Shown: piece by piece, positions 1-10,406 of the stretch
Layout of the letters: every line of letters starts with the position of its first letter
Numbering within the stretch: the stretch's first letter is position 1
Assembly (NCBI GenBank): GCA_025769875.1
Contig: JAGFNK010000040.1
Span: 1-64,000, forward strand
From: Russula earlei
Lineage: Eukaryota > Basidiomycota > Agaricomycetes > Russulales > Russulaceae
Reading direction: 5' to 3'
Length of the DNA: 64,000 bases
The notes under the pieces: generated by a model
The model's database searches: none
What the model saw: only the letters and a program-made list of their open reading frames with translations
What the model was told of the DNA's origin: nothing
Program-made: the position numbers and the translations under genes

Positions 1-60
1 TATCTTGACCCAATCTGTGGCAGTTTCAGGCCACCAGGGGCATGTGCAGAGGAGTGCAAA
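1..60. other. Unassigned flank of Gypsy II
   Basis: Sixty bases precede the first base of the Gypsy II 3' LTR. I see no coding signal. The five bases next to the LTR (GCAAA) do not match those after the other LTR (CTCCA at 27939-27943), so no target-site duplication supports the outer boundary. Confidence 0.5.
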
Positions 61-546
61 TGTTACAGCATTGCGGGTGTTGGAGCATTAGCTCAATTCA
101 GTGGGGTCAAGTCCCAGTGACTTGGTTCAGTCTCTCAATGGGGCCAGCTCAAAGAGACTGGTTCAAGGGTTTTAGCGTCTCAAGACTAAGTCAAGGATGA
201 CCCAATCTGCAGACAGAGTTGATCTTCTGGTATCTCACAGAAGAGGAGGACGATGATAGAGCAAGAGAGGAGCAAGAGGAACACAAGGGTTCCTCCTAGT
301 GTGTTGATGTTGATCAAGGTATGAGCCAGCACAAGCAAGTTGTGATTTGAGAGAGAGGATACAGAGTGAGGGATGCAATAGGAAATGGGACAAAGCTAAG
401 CTTGGGGCAATTCCCCAGCTTCTACAGGCGCTTAAATACTGTTCATTAGCAAGGCTGTACAGTACCATATGTGGAGCAATAGATAAAATTAAACCAATAG
501 CAAAAAGGGATTGAACAATAGATGAAACACAAAAGGTGAAACAATA
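61..546 (-). repeat. Gypsy II 3' LTR, first part
   Basis: The sequence starts TGTTACAGC and aligns base for base with 27234-27720 through the TATA-like box (plus-strand CTTAAATACTG) to GAAACAATA. There the CATCAGG transposon interrupts it. The rest of the LTR resumes at 15447. Confidence 0.85.
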
Positions 547-840
547 CATCAGGAAAAAATGAAATTCTATGTAGCACTATATAGCTACCATAGCGTCTGT
601 AGCAACTTTACAACTATTGAGGTTTCATGCCTACATAGCAACCACCAAACTCTATATAGCTGCCGCCAGAATTATATAGAGCACCATTGACTATGTTTCT
701 TTTACCATGCTACATAAATCATACAATGTTACATCAACACATAAATATACACTTCTCCCCATAGTCAACCATAGTCCAGAGTGCTACAGAAGCCTATGTA
801 GCCAACCACATGCTTATGTTCTACCAATCGCAACATTGTT
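547..840. repeat. Left terminal and subterminal repeat region of the CATCAGG element
   Basis: After the 12-bp terminal repeat there is an AT-rich stretch with repeated CTATGTAG, CTATATAG and CTACATAG motifs and no coding frame. The right end (12600-12902 plus 15406-15446) has the same motif class. CACTA-type transposases commonly bind short repeated subterminal motifs; binding here is inferred. Confidence 0.6.
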
Positions 841-1008
841 ATGATAAACGACTCAGGCACTTGCATTCACAAAAATGTCAGGAAACAATGTATATTTCAC
901 ACATCAATGCTAACTAATATTTTTAAACTACTTGATGTCTTCATCATCACTCCAGTCAATGCCATTCTGATGTTCTTCGATTGCCTTCTTGATGGCGTCC
1001 TCAGACAG

Positions 1009-1636
1009 TGTTACGGCGTCACGGCCGTAAGAGCGTTAGCTCAAGGTTCGATGGGCCAAGTCCCTGTGACTTGGTTCAAGGGTTCAGTGGGGCCGGCTCA
1101 AAGAGACTGGATCAAGGGTTTAGCATCTCAAGGCTGAGTCAGACAATGACTCAGTCTGCAGACAGAGTCGGTCTCCTGGTTTCACAGAAGAGGAGGACGA
1201 TAAGAGAGGAGCAGAGGAGGAAGAGGAACACAAAGGTTCCTTGTGATGAGCCCAAGTCAAGCAGAGTGTAGCCAGCACAAGCAAGTTGTGATTGAGAGAG
1301 GATACAGGGCAAGGGATGCGACAGGAATGGGGACAAAGCTAAGCTTGGGGCATTCCCCAGCTTCTACAGGTGCTTAAATACTGTATGTAGTGAGGCTGTA
1401 CAGTACCATAAGCAGAACAATAGATAAAGGTAGGCCAATAGCAAAAGTAACTTGACAATAGATGAAACACAACAAGTGAAACACAATAGGTGAAACACAA
1501 TAAGTGGAACGTAACAGATGAAACAATAAGGGATCACCATCAAGGGACGAAATGGTAACCAAGGGGACGAGGGTGACAAAGAAGAACAATAACGAGAAGG
1601 ATTATGGACGAACCGACGAGGGGGTAAATTACAACA
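1009..1636 (-). repeat. Solo LTR, family A (Gypsy II type)
   Basis: A 628-bp TG...CA unit flanked by GACAG at 1004-1008 and 1637-1641. The TATA-like box TATTTAAG reads on minus. It interrupts the C-terminal coding part of the DUF6532 gene. Confidence 0.9.
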
Positions 1637-2282
1637 GACAGTGAGTTCTGGTGTGAGCACGACCCTTCTTCAGCATCAAACTTTCTGTAGACACTGTCAA
1701 TTTATTAGCACAGTTCATTTGAAGGTGATGGATACAGACCAGCCACCAGTGAATATTGCCTTCTGCAACACTGGCAGGATACCAAGGTCCTTTGTAGCTT
1801 GGTCAAAACATTGGAGCATCTCATGTGCATCCTCAAAAACATGCTTGTAGTCTGCAACTGTGAAGGTGAGAGGGCTGTATGACCCGGTTCTCCATTCATT
1901 GAGGGTGCATTCCATCTATAAGTTCAATAAATATGGCTTAGCAAAGGCAACATTTGGAAAATTCACTGCAGACAGTGTGAGCGCAATGGCAACCAGTGGG
2001 AACAGATCATATTGATCATGGAATATAATGGCATCAGGCTTGCTTTTTGGAACCAGACTTTGTTGATTATGTCTTGGATTGTATGGCTCTTCAAAAAAAC
2101 CGCTCCGCCCTGTTGTTTGCTGTGGGAAACCCTGGTCAACAGCGCAACATGAAATGTTAGTACACTGACTGGCAATGCCAATAAACATAGGTGAAATCAT
2201 GCTTGAGCTTGGCCACTTGAGTGCGTTGGTTGGCAATGATGGTCAGATTGTATGTGTGTTGGAAGTTGAAAATGTTGGCCAC

Positions 2283-2902
2283 TGTTATATTTTACCCCCT
2301 TGTCGGTTGGCTCATAATCCCTCCCCATTATTATTCCTCTTGCTATCTCTGTTCCCGTGGTTACCGTTTCATCCCTTGATAGTGATCCCTTATTGTGTTT
2401 CACTTATTGTGTTTCACTTATTGTGTTTCACTTATTGTGTTTCATCTATTGTTGAGCTACTTTTGCTATTGGTCTACCTTTACTTATTGTTCTGCTTATG
2501 GTACTGTACAGCCTCGCTACATACAGTATTTAAGCGCCTGTAGAAGCTGGGGAATGCCCCAAGCTTAGCTTTGTCCCATTTCCTGTCGCATCCCTTTGCT
2601 CTGTACTGTCTCTCAATCACAACTTGTGTTGTGCTGGCTTTTACTCTGCTTGACTTGAGCTCGTCACAAGGAACCTTCGTGTTCCTCTTCCTCCTCTGCT
2701 TCTCCATCATCGTCCTCCTCTTCTGTGAAACCAGAAGATCAACTCTGTCTGCGGATTAGGTCATCCTTGACTTAGTCTTGAGACGCTAAACCTTTGATCC
2801 GGTCTCCTTGAGCCAGCCCCACTGCACCCTTGAACCAAGTCACAGGGACCTGGCCCCCATTGAACCTTGAGCTAACGCTCTTATGGCCGCGACGCCGTAA
2901 CA
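2283..2902 (+). repeat. Solo LTR, family A
   Basis: A 620-bp TG...CA unit flanked by GCCAC at 2278-2282 and 2903-2907, in the opposite orientation to the copy at 1009. It splits the DUF6532 domain. Confidence 0.9.
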
Positions 2903-3909
2903 GCCACCGTGTCTTTGGCCTTGGTCTTGACATCACCATGAAGATGGCTAGATCGTGCTGTGATCTATGTGGCCCATGTATAATCTAAACAAATAGAATG
3001 TATATATTCACTCACTATGCACAGATGATTCACATTAGGAACCATGTCGACGTCCTTCTCCTTGCATCCTGCCTTCCATGTGGCCTTGGCCCAGTTTGTT
3101 TCAGTGACCATGTCAGGATAGCTATTCATCGTGCTGAGGTCAGCATGATAGTGAGTAATCGCAGCACTGATGACATCCTGGATGTCTGCTCCAAAGTCCT
3201 TGGCCTTTGGGCGCCCATTGACTGAGTGTACCTGCCTGACTTTGTGTGCAGGGCCAGGGTCCAAGTCTGATGAATGGACTGAGGAGTGGGAGTTTGGGCA
3301 TTGGCAGGGGAAGACAACAGAGCTAGTGTGTCCATGTTGAGAGGTGACAGAACTAGTGCGTCCATGTTGAGAGCCAGAACTGGTGCGTCTGTGTTGGGAG
3401 ATAACAAAATTTGAGTGTCAGCATTTTTGGGATGTTGCTTCCTCTGGATCGCCATGTTCTGGAGAAGGAGAACTGTGGGGCCTCCTTGAATATGTGTGTC
3501 GTATGTGTGGCCAGGGTATTACCTGTTCTGGCTCGTCTCCTGAAGAAATGAGGGATGAGCCATTGGCATCCTCCTTGTCATATCCACCCTGGTCAGTATA
3601 GGTTTCAAGGGAGTCGTCACATTTGGTAGGGTATACACCCTGTTCAGTATTGCTTTTGTCATGTTCGATAGGGTCCTCTGCACTTTCACTCCTTGACGTT
3701 TGCCCAGCAACCTGCACCTCTGGATGGTGGCAGGGTGAACATCTCACCATGACCGCCATTGGAGGTGGCAGTATCACTGAGTTGCGTTGCGCAAAAAATC
3801 AGATGTGGGTGGTTGGACCCATAAAAATGTATCTGCAAACATGAATACCTGTGCAATGTAAACAAGTTTTGTACATACCGAGTCATCCTCTTCAACAGGG
3901 GGACATGAG

Positions 3910-4328
3910 TGTCAGACTCACTGTTGAACAATCCAGTTCAAGAGCGAGGGATAAGTTCAAAGACAAGTTGATAGATGTCCAAAACAGTGTGGGCAAGCAA
4001 TAAGGTCCAGAGCAGTACTAAGTACCAAAGAGGTATGGTTACTGGGAGCATCAAGCAATTACACAGAGAGGAGGCCAGAATGATCACAAGGGGACGGTCC
4101 TTAAAGGAGTATCCCACGGATAGAGAGTGCCGTAAACAAATGGACAGTCTGGAGACTGTCCAGTACTTTATTGAGCGCTTATATACTACAAGAGAGCTAC
4201 TAAATAAGGGATGCACTGTAACCTTGTTATCAATCACAATAGCCAGATGAGTAAGGCACCCAGGGGTGCTTGGTAAACATGCTCAGTCATGCTGAGTAAT
4301 CTGCTGAGTAAAGGGCTTCAGTGATGAG
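3910..4328 (-). repeat. Partial LTR, family C, joined to LTR H
   Basis: It starts TGTCAGACTC like full-length family C copies (962-966 bp) and matches their first 410 or so bases, including the palindromic segment and the TATA region. It lacks the second half. ATGAG stands before it (3905-3909), at its junction with LTR H (4324-4328), and after H (4714-4718). The DUF6532 reading frame resumes exactly across the outer ATGAG pair. Confidence 0.75.
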
Positions 4329-4713
4329 TGTTGCGCAGCATAGAGCGCAGCTAACAGGCCAAGCAACCCACCTTAGAGGTTGTGCTAATGCTCAAGTGAT
4401 ATTGGGGTGTAGAGCGATGTGTATACTCGTCTACAAGTATGGTATTTATACCTCTATGACCCAGGGCTGTTCCTAAGTCCAAAAGAGGTGACTACAGGTG
4501 TCCACTATATCGCGCATTAAGTGACGCGTGATGTGGAAACGTTCTAGACGCAGCATAAGGCTGCATCTTGTGATAGATAGCGTACTATGCGTAACCCTAT
4601 TGCCATAAGCGCATATACTAAAGTTCTGTCTAACATGTAACATCTATGAGCGGATCTTGAACCTTGTATGAAGGTCTTTGCCTTCTTTGATCCGTTCGGG
4701 TTCCGGTTCAACA
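4329..4713 (-). repeat. LTR, family H
   Basis: A 385-bp unit, TGTTGCGCAG...GGTTCAACA, with ATGAG on both sides (4324-4328, 4714-4718). A second copy in reverse orientation lies at 20917-21302 with its own TSD. Confidence 0.85.
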
Positions 4714-4923
4714 ATGAGTAATAGTTCTTGAAGTCCATGTGATCATCATGTGAACTTCATGGGTTGTTTGCTGTACTTCAGGCTTACTAATACTGTTAGT
4801 AAACCTCATCGACTCCCTCCTGGGAACCCAGGCATGTAGATCTCCATTTTAGGAGTCTCCAGGTTGAGTTTTCATTTCATGTGTCAAGTGGTTATAAGGG
4901 TTGAACCACTTTACTATAGTAAA

Positions 4924-4998
4924 GACTGGATAGCTCAATGGCCATGAGCATTTGGTCCGGTTGGTTAGAGGTCCTGGGTTCAATCCTGGCAGTGGGCT
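4924..4998 (+). other. tRNA-like (degenerate tRNA or SINE-head) sequence
   Basis: A D arm with a perfect 4-bp stem (GCTC 4933-4936, GAGC 4946-4949) follows TA at the U8/A9 positions and includes an A-box-like TAGCTCAATGG. A B-box match, GGTTCAATCC, lies at 4977-4986. The anticodon and T stems do not pair well, so it is not a functional tRNA. It could be a tRNA pseudogene or the head of a SINE, or chance. It lies in a presumed intron of the DUF6532 gene. Confidence 0.3.
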
Positions 4999-5068
4999 AT
5001 CTTTCAAGGTGACTTGGAGCTGAACTTGGCACCGTTGTCTTGCTTGTCAATAGATGTATGTGTTCCTC

Positions 5069-5165
5069 GTTAAGTCCCTTTGAAGTCCCCTTAAAAGAAC
5101 AGACTCTTTGAGAGTGTTAAGTCTCTTTGAAGTCCCTTTAATAGAATGGACTCTTTGAGAGTGTT
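5069..5165. repeat. 47-bp tandem duplication
   Basis: Two copies of a 47-bp unit beginning GTTAAGTC and ending GAGAGT lie head to tail at 5069-5115 and 5116-5162, differing at a handful of positions, between the tRNA-like sequence and the first exons of the DUF6532 gene. Confidence 0.8.
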
Positions 5166-6039
5166 CATGACAGTGAGCATTCAGTGGGTTTTGGAGTTGG
5201 AGCTGGACATCTGGTGAATGTCAAGTAAACAGGATATCCAAATTACTTACCAACATTCTCCGGCTGCAGCTCCCGCTGCTTCCTCTATGCTGCATTCATG
5301 GCTTTCTTGGTTGCCTTCTTAGCCTTGGCTGTCTTGCGGGCCTCCTCTTTGTCAACTACAATATACAAGTTGGTGTCATATCATGATGAGAGGAGAGTCT
5401 ACTTACTCAAGACCTGCACTTTGGTTGTGGGGTGGTGTGAATGAGTCATATGTTGATCCATGAAGCTGGGTGAAATGGTTGTGATGATGGTTACAATACA
5501 AGGTGCATGTGTTGTTTTTTTTTACCTTGTGCCTGGCCATGCATCGCATATGTCAACATCCTGTCACATGGTTGCATAACGGATTCTGTGGAGTGCAGAA
5601 ATGGAAAAAAAGGAAACTTGAAGCTGCCAGTGCACACTGGCAGTCATACCATATTGGTACAATACATGACACGCCAGAGATGCCTTCTATGTAAGAAGGC
5701 CTTCAATACGACACAGTCTCTGAGGCTCCATCTTTCATGGCTGGAGACTTGCAGCATGGCATGGCAACAACGCACTGACGATGGCCTGCCCCACCGCATC
5801 TTTGAGGATGCTTACATAGATGCCATGCCATTCAGTCACAGCATTTTCTTTGACCCAGAACACAATAATCACACTCAGCCATCCTCTGTGTATCACTCAC
5901 TAGAAGCCTCCCTTGAGCAAAATGAGCCATCGGCAAAAAGGGCTCACACAGAAACTCAGTCAACAGCTGATGAATGCTGTGCAAGGCACTATGTAGAGGC
6001 ATATCCAGCCATGGTTGCTGAGAATTTAGGAACAGCTCT

Positions 6040-6867
6040 TGTTACGAACCGAGGCCAAGTCCTGGCCGAAGATTGTCCTATTTTACTCAAGAAGAACCTC
6101 TCTCACTTTGCATTGCCAACTCCCTTCCATTTTCTGGGCTATTCCCCCTGCGGTACAAGATATTGCTATTGCAAAGGCACTATAACACGACCAGGCACCA
6201 GTTTCCTAATCGGGTAATCATCGCGTGGCAGCCACATGGCCACTCAGCCACCATGGACCCAAAACAGCGGCACAAACTCTCACAAACTGTTGCATAAATC
6301 ATCTGACGTCATCAAGGCTCCAATGACATCATGGCTGACTGAGCGACTCCACAGTGACCTCATAGGCTCACTAAGCGCTCCACAGTGACATCATAATGAT
6401 GTCATCGCTCCACAATGATCAGTAATGCGCTCAGTAAGCCTGAAAGTTGACACAAGCAAGTTTATGCCTCTGTAGCCCTATTGGATGGTACCAAAGAGTC
6501 TAGAATAGTCCCAGTGCTTTGTAATCGACCCTGTATACTGTATATAAGCCCCAATGAAGCATGGCAGTCGTCAGACTGTCCATTTGTGATACTCTCCACT
6601 TCCTGGGTACTCCCCTGCGACTGCTCAGTCTAAAGCCTTCCCTCGTCTTCAAGGTACTCTTCAACGACCGCCTTGTTTAAAGCCCCTCGCTACACTGGCA
6701 TCTAGCCTTCGCCTTTGTCTCTTGCAACACCTACCAGTCCCCATCTGGTACCTCCTCGTCGTTTGGCTCGTCCTCCTGTTCAATGCCGCCTTCGCCGCGT
6801 ACCATCTGTTCCGACCCTTGCCCACCTGCTCCTGAGTCCTTAGTGATCAGCAGTACGTGTCTTGACA
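6040..6867 (+). repeat. Solo LTR, family D
   Basis: An 828-bp unit TGTTACGAACC...GTCTTGACA flanked by GCTCT at 6035-6039 and 6868-6872. It contains TATATAAGCCCC followed by a short hairpin (GGCAGTCGTCAGACTGTCC) near 6563-6582. It interrupts the transposase gene. Confidence 0.9.
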
Positions 6868-7608
6868 GCTCTCACCCCATTCCAGGAGTGAGGCGAGGCG
6901 CTACAGAAATCAGGGTTGCCTCCATGGGCGCCATTTGAAGATACGGACAAATGGGAACTTGTCAATTGGCTCATAAACCGAGTCAACAAGACTGGAACAG
7001 ATGAATTTCTGAAGCTGGGAATGGTAAGTCCAACTATGCACTTGGTGACTCAGTCCTAACATAAAATATACATAGACAATGAAATGCTTCCAACTCGCGT
7101 ACAAAAGTGCATACTCCTTTTTCAAAAAAATCAATACACTTCTGGCAGGGTCTCTGTGGCACACAGAGACTTTCAGCTTCACTGGGAATCTACTGGATGA
7201 GAATGGAGAGCTGACACAAAATCATTTTGAATTGTGGTATTGAAATTCTCTACAATGTGTTGAAGAGCTTATATCAAACCCAATGTTCGAAAAATATATA
7301 TCCTATGTCCTGGAGTGCATCTATGAGGACAGCACAGGGAACACATGTGTATATGATGAAATGTGGACTGCGGATTGGTGGTGGGAAATGCAGGTGTGTT
7401 TGTTTTAGACACCATCCCAGGTTTATCAGTCTTATGTTGCATTTAGATGAAATCCCTTCAGGTGGCATTGTGTGCCCAGTCATCCTTGCGTCCAATAAGA
7501 TGCTGTTATTGGGTTTCTCAGGTGGCCATCAAGCCTACCCATTATATCTTACCCTTGGGAACATCAGCAAGTGTGTTTGCTGCAAATCTTCAGATCATGC
7601 AGTATCCC

Positions 7609-8570
7609 TGTCATGAACCATTCTCCAGAGAGGGCCCTTGAAGGACCCTTCCTTATAGGAGGAAACCCAGCCTCTATGGTGTCACCCTGTTCACACGAGC
7701 AAAAGGGGTGAGTAGAGGTGTCCACAATATCGCGCGCGCATTGTTGCGCGAGCGATTCTCGGCACAATCGACATACAGCAAGCCCCACTTAAAGGCAACC
7801 CTTCTAGCAACAAAATACAGTATTAGGGCCTTCCTAAAGACCCTTTGGAATGACCCTAGGAGCTCTACTGTAGGCACTAACCTAGTATCAAAGGCCCTAC
7901 AACGTGTTATTAGACCAACTCTAATAACTATAGAACGAACTATAAGGCAATACTAAGGACCTTAATAGAAGTATTAGGGTCGACTCTAGGGACCCTAATA
8001 GAACTATATAAGGGCCTTATAAGATAACACTATTCCCTAACCAAACTACAAGTCCTCAAATGACCAGCCCTAAACTAACTAACAGGAAATGAATCAGGTG
8101 CTCGCACGTGCACTAAAACAGTGAACACGTGGACAATGGAAGCTCTTACTCATCAAGAGGAGCCTTCTTACTCAGCAGCTTACTGAGCATGACTGAGCAT
8201 GCTCAGTAAGCGTCCCCCAACTTCTTACTCATCACTCTACTGTGCTTGATAACAAGGTTATGACTTGTTCCCTATTTAGCAGTTCTCTTGTAGTATATAA
8301 GCGCTCAATAAAGTAGCAGACAGTCCTCAGACTGTCCATTTGTTTACGGCACTCTCCATCCCTGGGATACTCCTTTAAGGACCGTCCCCTTGTGACTATC
8401 CTGGCCTCTTCCCTGCATGATTGCTCTACTCTCACAGTAACAGTACCTCTCTGGTATCTGTTACTACTCTGGACTCTACTCCTTGCCCACGCGGTCTTGG
8501 ACATCTATCGACTCGTCTTCGAGCTTATCCCTCGCTCTTGAACTGGATAGTTCAACAGTGAGTCTTGACA
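7609..8570 (+). repeat. Solo LTR, family C
   Basis: A 962-bp unit TGTCATGAACC...GAGTCTTGACA flanked by ATCCC at 7604-7608 and 8571-8575. The transposase reading resumes across it. Confidence 0.92.
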
Positions 8571-10406
8571 ATCCCTCATAGGCTACATCCCTACCAGCAA
8601 GATTACCTGCTTCTCAGACCCACAAATACCAAAGTACTGACTCTTTTATGCATGCCTGAAGAAGATACTGGGACCATTGATGAGTGCTGGCAGCAACAGA
8701 ATGAAGCTGATTTGTGTGGATGGTGTCATCCGCTGGATCTTTCCAATCCTCGCAGCATATGTGGGTGATCATCCAGAGCAATGCCTGGTTGCATGCTGCA
8801 AGGAGAATCGATGCCCAATCTGTACTGTGCCTGCCAAGTCCTGAGGCGATGGATTTCTATTCCCATTATGGTCCCAGTTGCACACGGAACAGGTGTTACA
8901 TCTCAAGGCTAATGGCCATCACCCTCCTGAGTTCTTGGAATGGGGCTTGCGCAAGGTCTTCTTGCTGTTTTGGGCTGGCATGCCCCATACAGACATCTTT
9001 ATGTGTATTTCCCCTGATATCCTCCATCAACTCTTTTTAGGTGTATTTTGTCACCTTTTGGAATGGTGTGCTTAGTTAATGGGTGCTAAATGTTTGGACA
9101 AATGCTTTGAAGCTCTGCTGGTGTACTTGGGACTCAAACACTTCAAGCACGGTGTTTCTAATGTGTTGAAATGGACAGGGTGGGAGTATTGCAACATGTC
9201 ATGGAGTCTATTGGGCATTATTTCTGGCAGCATGGATCCCCAGGTGGTGCTTGTAGCCTGAGCACTGTTGGACTTCATCACATACACAGGATACTGAAGG
9301 CATATGACAAAAACTCTTCTGTGCATAGAATAGGCCTTGGAGGTGTTCCATTCACACAAACATGTATTGATTGACCTTGGAGTGCATGAGCACTTCAATA
9401 TTCTGAAAGTTCACTCAATGCAGCATTATGTGGCTGGAATCAAGCGTTTGGGCTCAGCTGACAGTTTCAACATGGAAAGCTCCAAACACCTTCACATAGA
9501 TTATGCCAAGTGTGCCTTTAAGGCCTCCAATCATTGCAATTACATTATGCAAATGGCTTGGTGGATTCAATGCCAGGAAGCTATGTTTATCAATAAACAA
9601 TTCTTAGCATGGTCCATTATAACATTGTCCCCAGAGTTGGAATCTACAAATATGACCACATGTTTCATTACATATTTGATTGCCAAGAAACCACCCCACT
9701 ACATCTCAGTTTGGACTCTGGCGATGGAATACAATGCCCTGGACTTTGTCAACACATTGCAGGATGTCCTCCAGAAGATTGATATACCTGGTCGATTCAC
9801 TGTGCCAAATGTCTATGACTGGTTCAATATCTACAAACTGATTTATATCAACTGGTCAGCAACAATGGATTCAGACATAGAATCATACCATGTCAACGCA
9901 TTTCCCAAGTGCCCTAACAGCGGCCATGGACAACGTTCGGGATCAAAATTTGATACAATTCTTGTCACCAAAAGTGGAAATAGGTCTCAGACATCTAAGG
10001 GGTTTCAAGGTACATCTCATATTTGCAACAGAATCATGATCATTTATTGTAAATGAAGGGCTTCACTTGGCATGGATTCATGTTATTTTCGAACTCCCCA
10101 AGCACCTAGGGGCTTTTCCCTCATCCATTGGCTTACATTCATTGGTTTTGTCCATTCACCAATGTGGATCCCACAACACATATGCATCAAGTTGTCCTGT
10201 CAACTAGAAACCACATGCCATATTCAGAAGTGATCAGTGTGAAATGAATATGGCGAAGTTGTGTCTTAATTCCACAGTTTAGCTCAAACCGAGTTCCCTC
10301 ATTGTGGACAAGAGAAGGTCACCATATACAAGCCATCCCAAAGTATTATCTTGGGAGGCACATAGATCAAAATATGTTTCAAATGTATGAGGAGAATGAT
10401 GGATGA

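Larger units (their letters stand above)
929..5449 (-). pseudogene. DUF6532 family protein gene, broken by three LTR insertions
   Basis: The minus-strand gene starts at an ATG at 5449. A first exon with a GT-AG intron encodes a Lys/Ala/Arg-rich segment (5225-5449). An acidic, Ser-rich region follows at about 3418-3777. The start of the DUF6532 domain (PKAxDxxxxVxxVxxxAxxHY pattern) is at about 2965-3264, and the rest (FxxP...AL...AL.EW pattern) at 1705-2236. The tail, rich in Asp/Glu, ends at a TAG at 929-931. The frame stays continuous across each insertion once the LTR and one TSD copy are removed. LTRs sit at 1009-1636, 2283-2902 and 3910-4713. There is also an in-frame TAG in the first exons, so the gene is dead. 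DUF6532 is a large agaricomycete family of unknown function; the exon boundaries upstream of 3777 are uncertain. Confidence 0.7.
5665..10406 (+). pseudogene. Plavaka-like (CACTA/KDZ-related) transposase
   Basis: It begins at an ATG at 5665 that opens a C2H2-type finger (CX2C, then HX6C). An in-frame upstream ATG at 5507 exists but adds hydrophobic sequence unlike the family. The coding parts are 5665-6039, 6868-7608 and 8571-10406. Recognisable family blocks are the early PWAPFED segment (about 6920), LGYIPTSKI (spanning the LTR at 7609-8570), the Cys-rich EQCLVACCKENRCPICTV block (about 8775-8830), the HQLFLGVFCHL block (about 9030) and the STRNHMPYSEVISV block (about 10200-10240), ending at TGA 10404-10406. 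Such transposases cut and paste their own element in the nucleus. There are several in-frame stops and frameshifts (for example a TGA just after 6872 and breaks near 8845 and 9075), plus two solo LTRs, so the gene is dead. Confidence 0.8.

Noticed and set aside
1009..2902. The two family A LTRs at 1009 and 2283 as LTRs of one element
   Set aside because: They point in opposite directions, have different TSDs (GACAG and GCCAC), and DUF6532 coding sequence lies between them. They are two separate solo LTRs.
235..3264. Many short ORFs in LTRs (for example 841-1137, 2175-2543, 2571-2759) rich in Cys, Leu and Phe
   Set aside because: They recur in every copy of the same LTR family, run across TATA boxes and LTR ends, and match no protein.
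4924..4998. A functional tRNA gene
   Set aside because: Anticodon and T stems do not pair; only the D arm and B box are convincing.
6868..6905. LTR D ending at GCGCTACA (6905)
   Set aside because: The second D copy (18943-20157) ends at CTTGACA, and only the end at 6867 gives a matching TSD (GCTCT) and restores the transposase frame.
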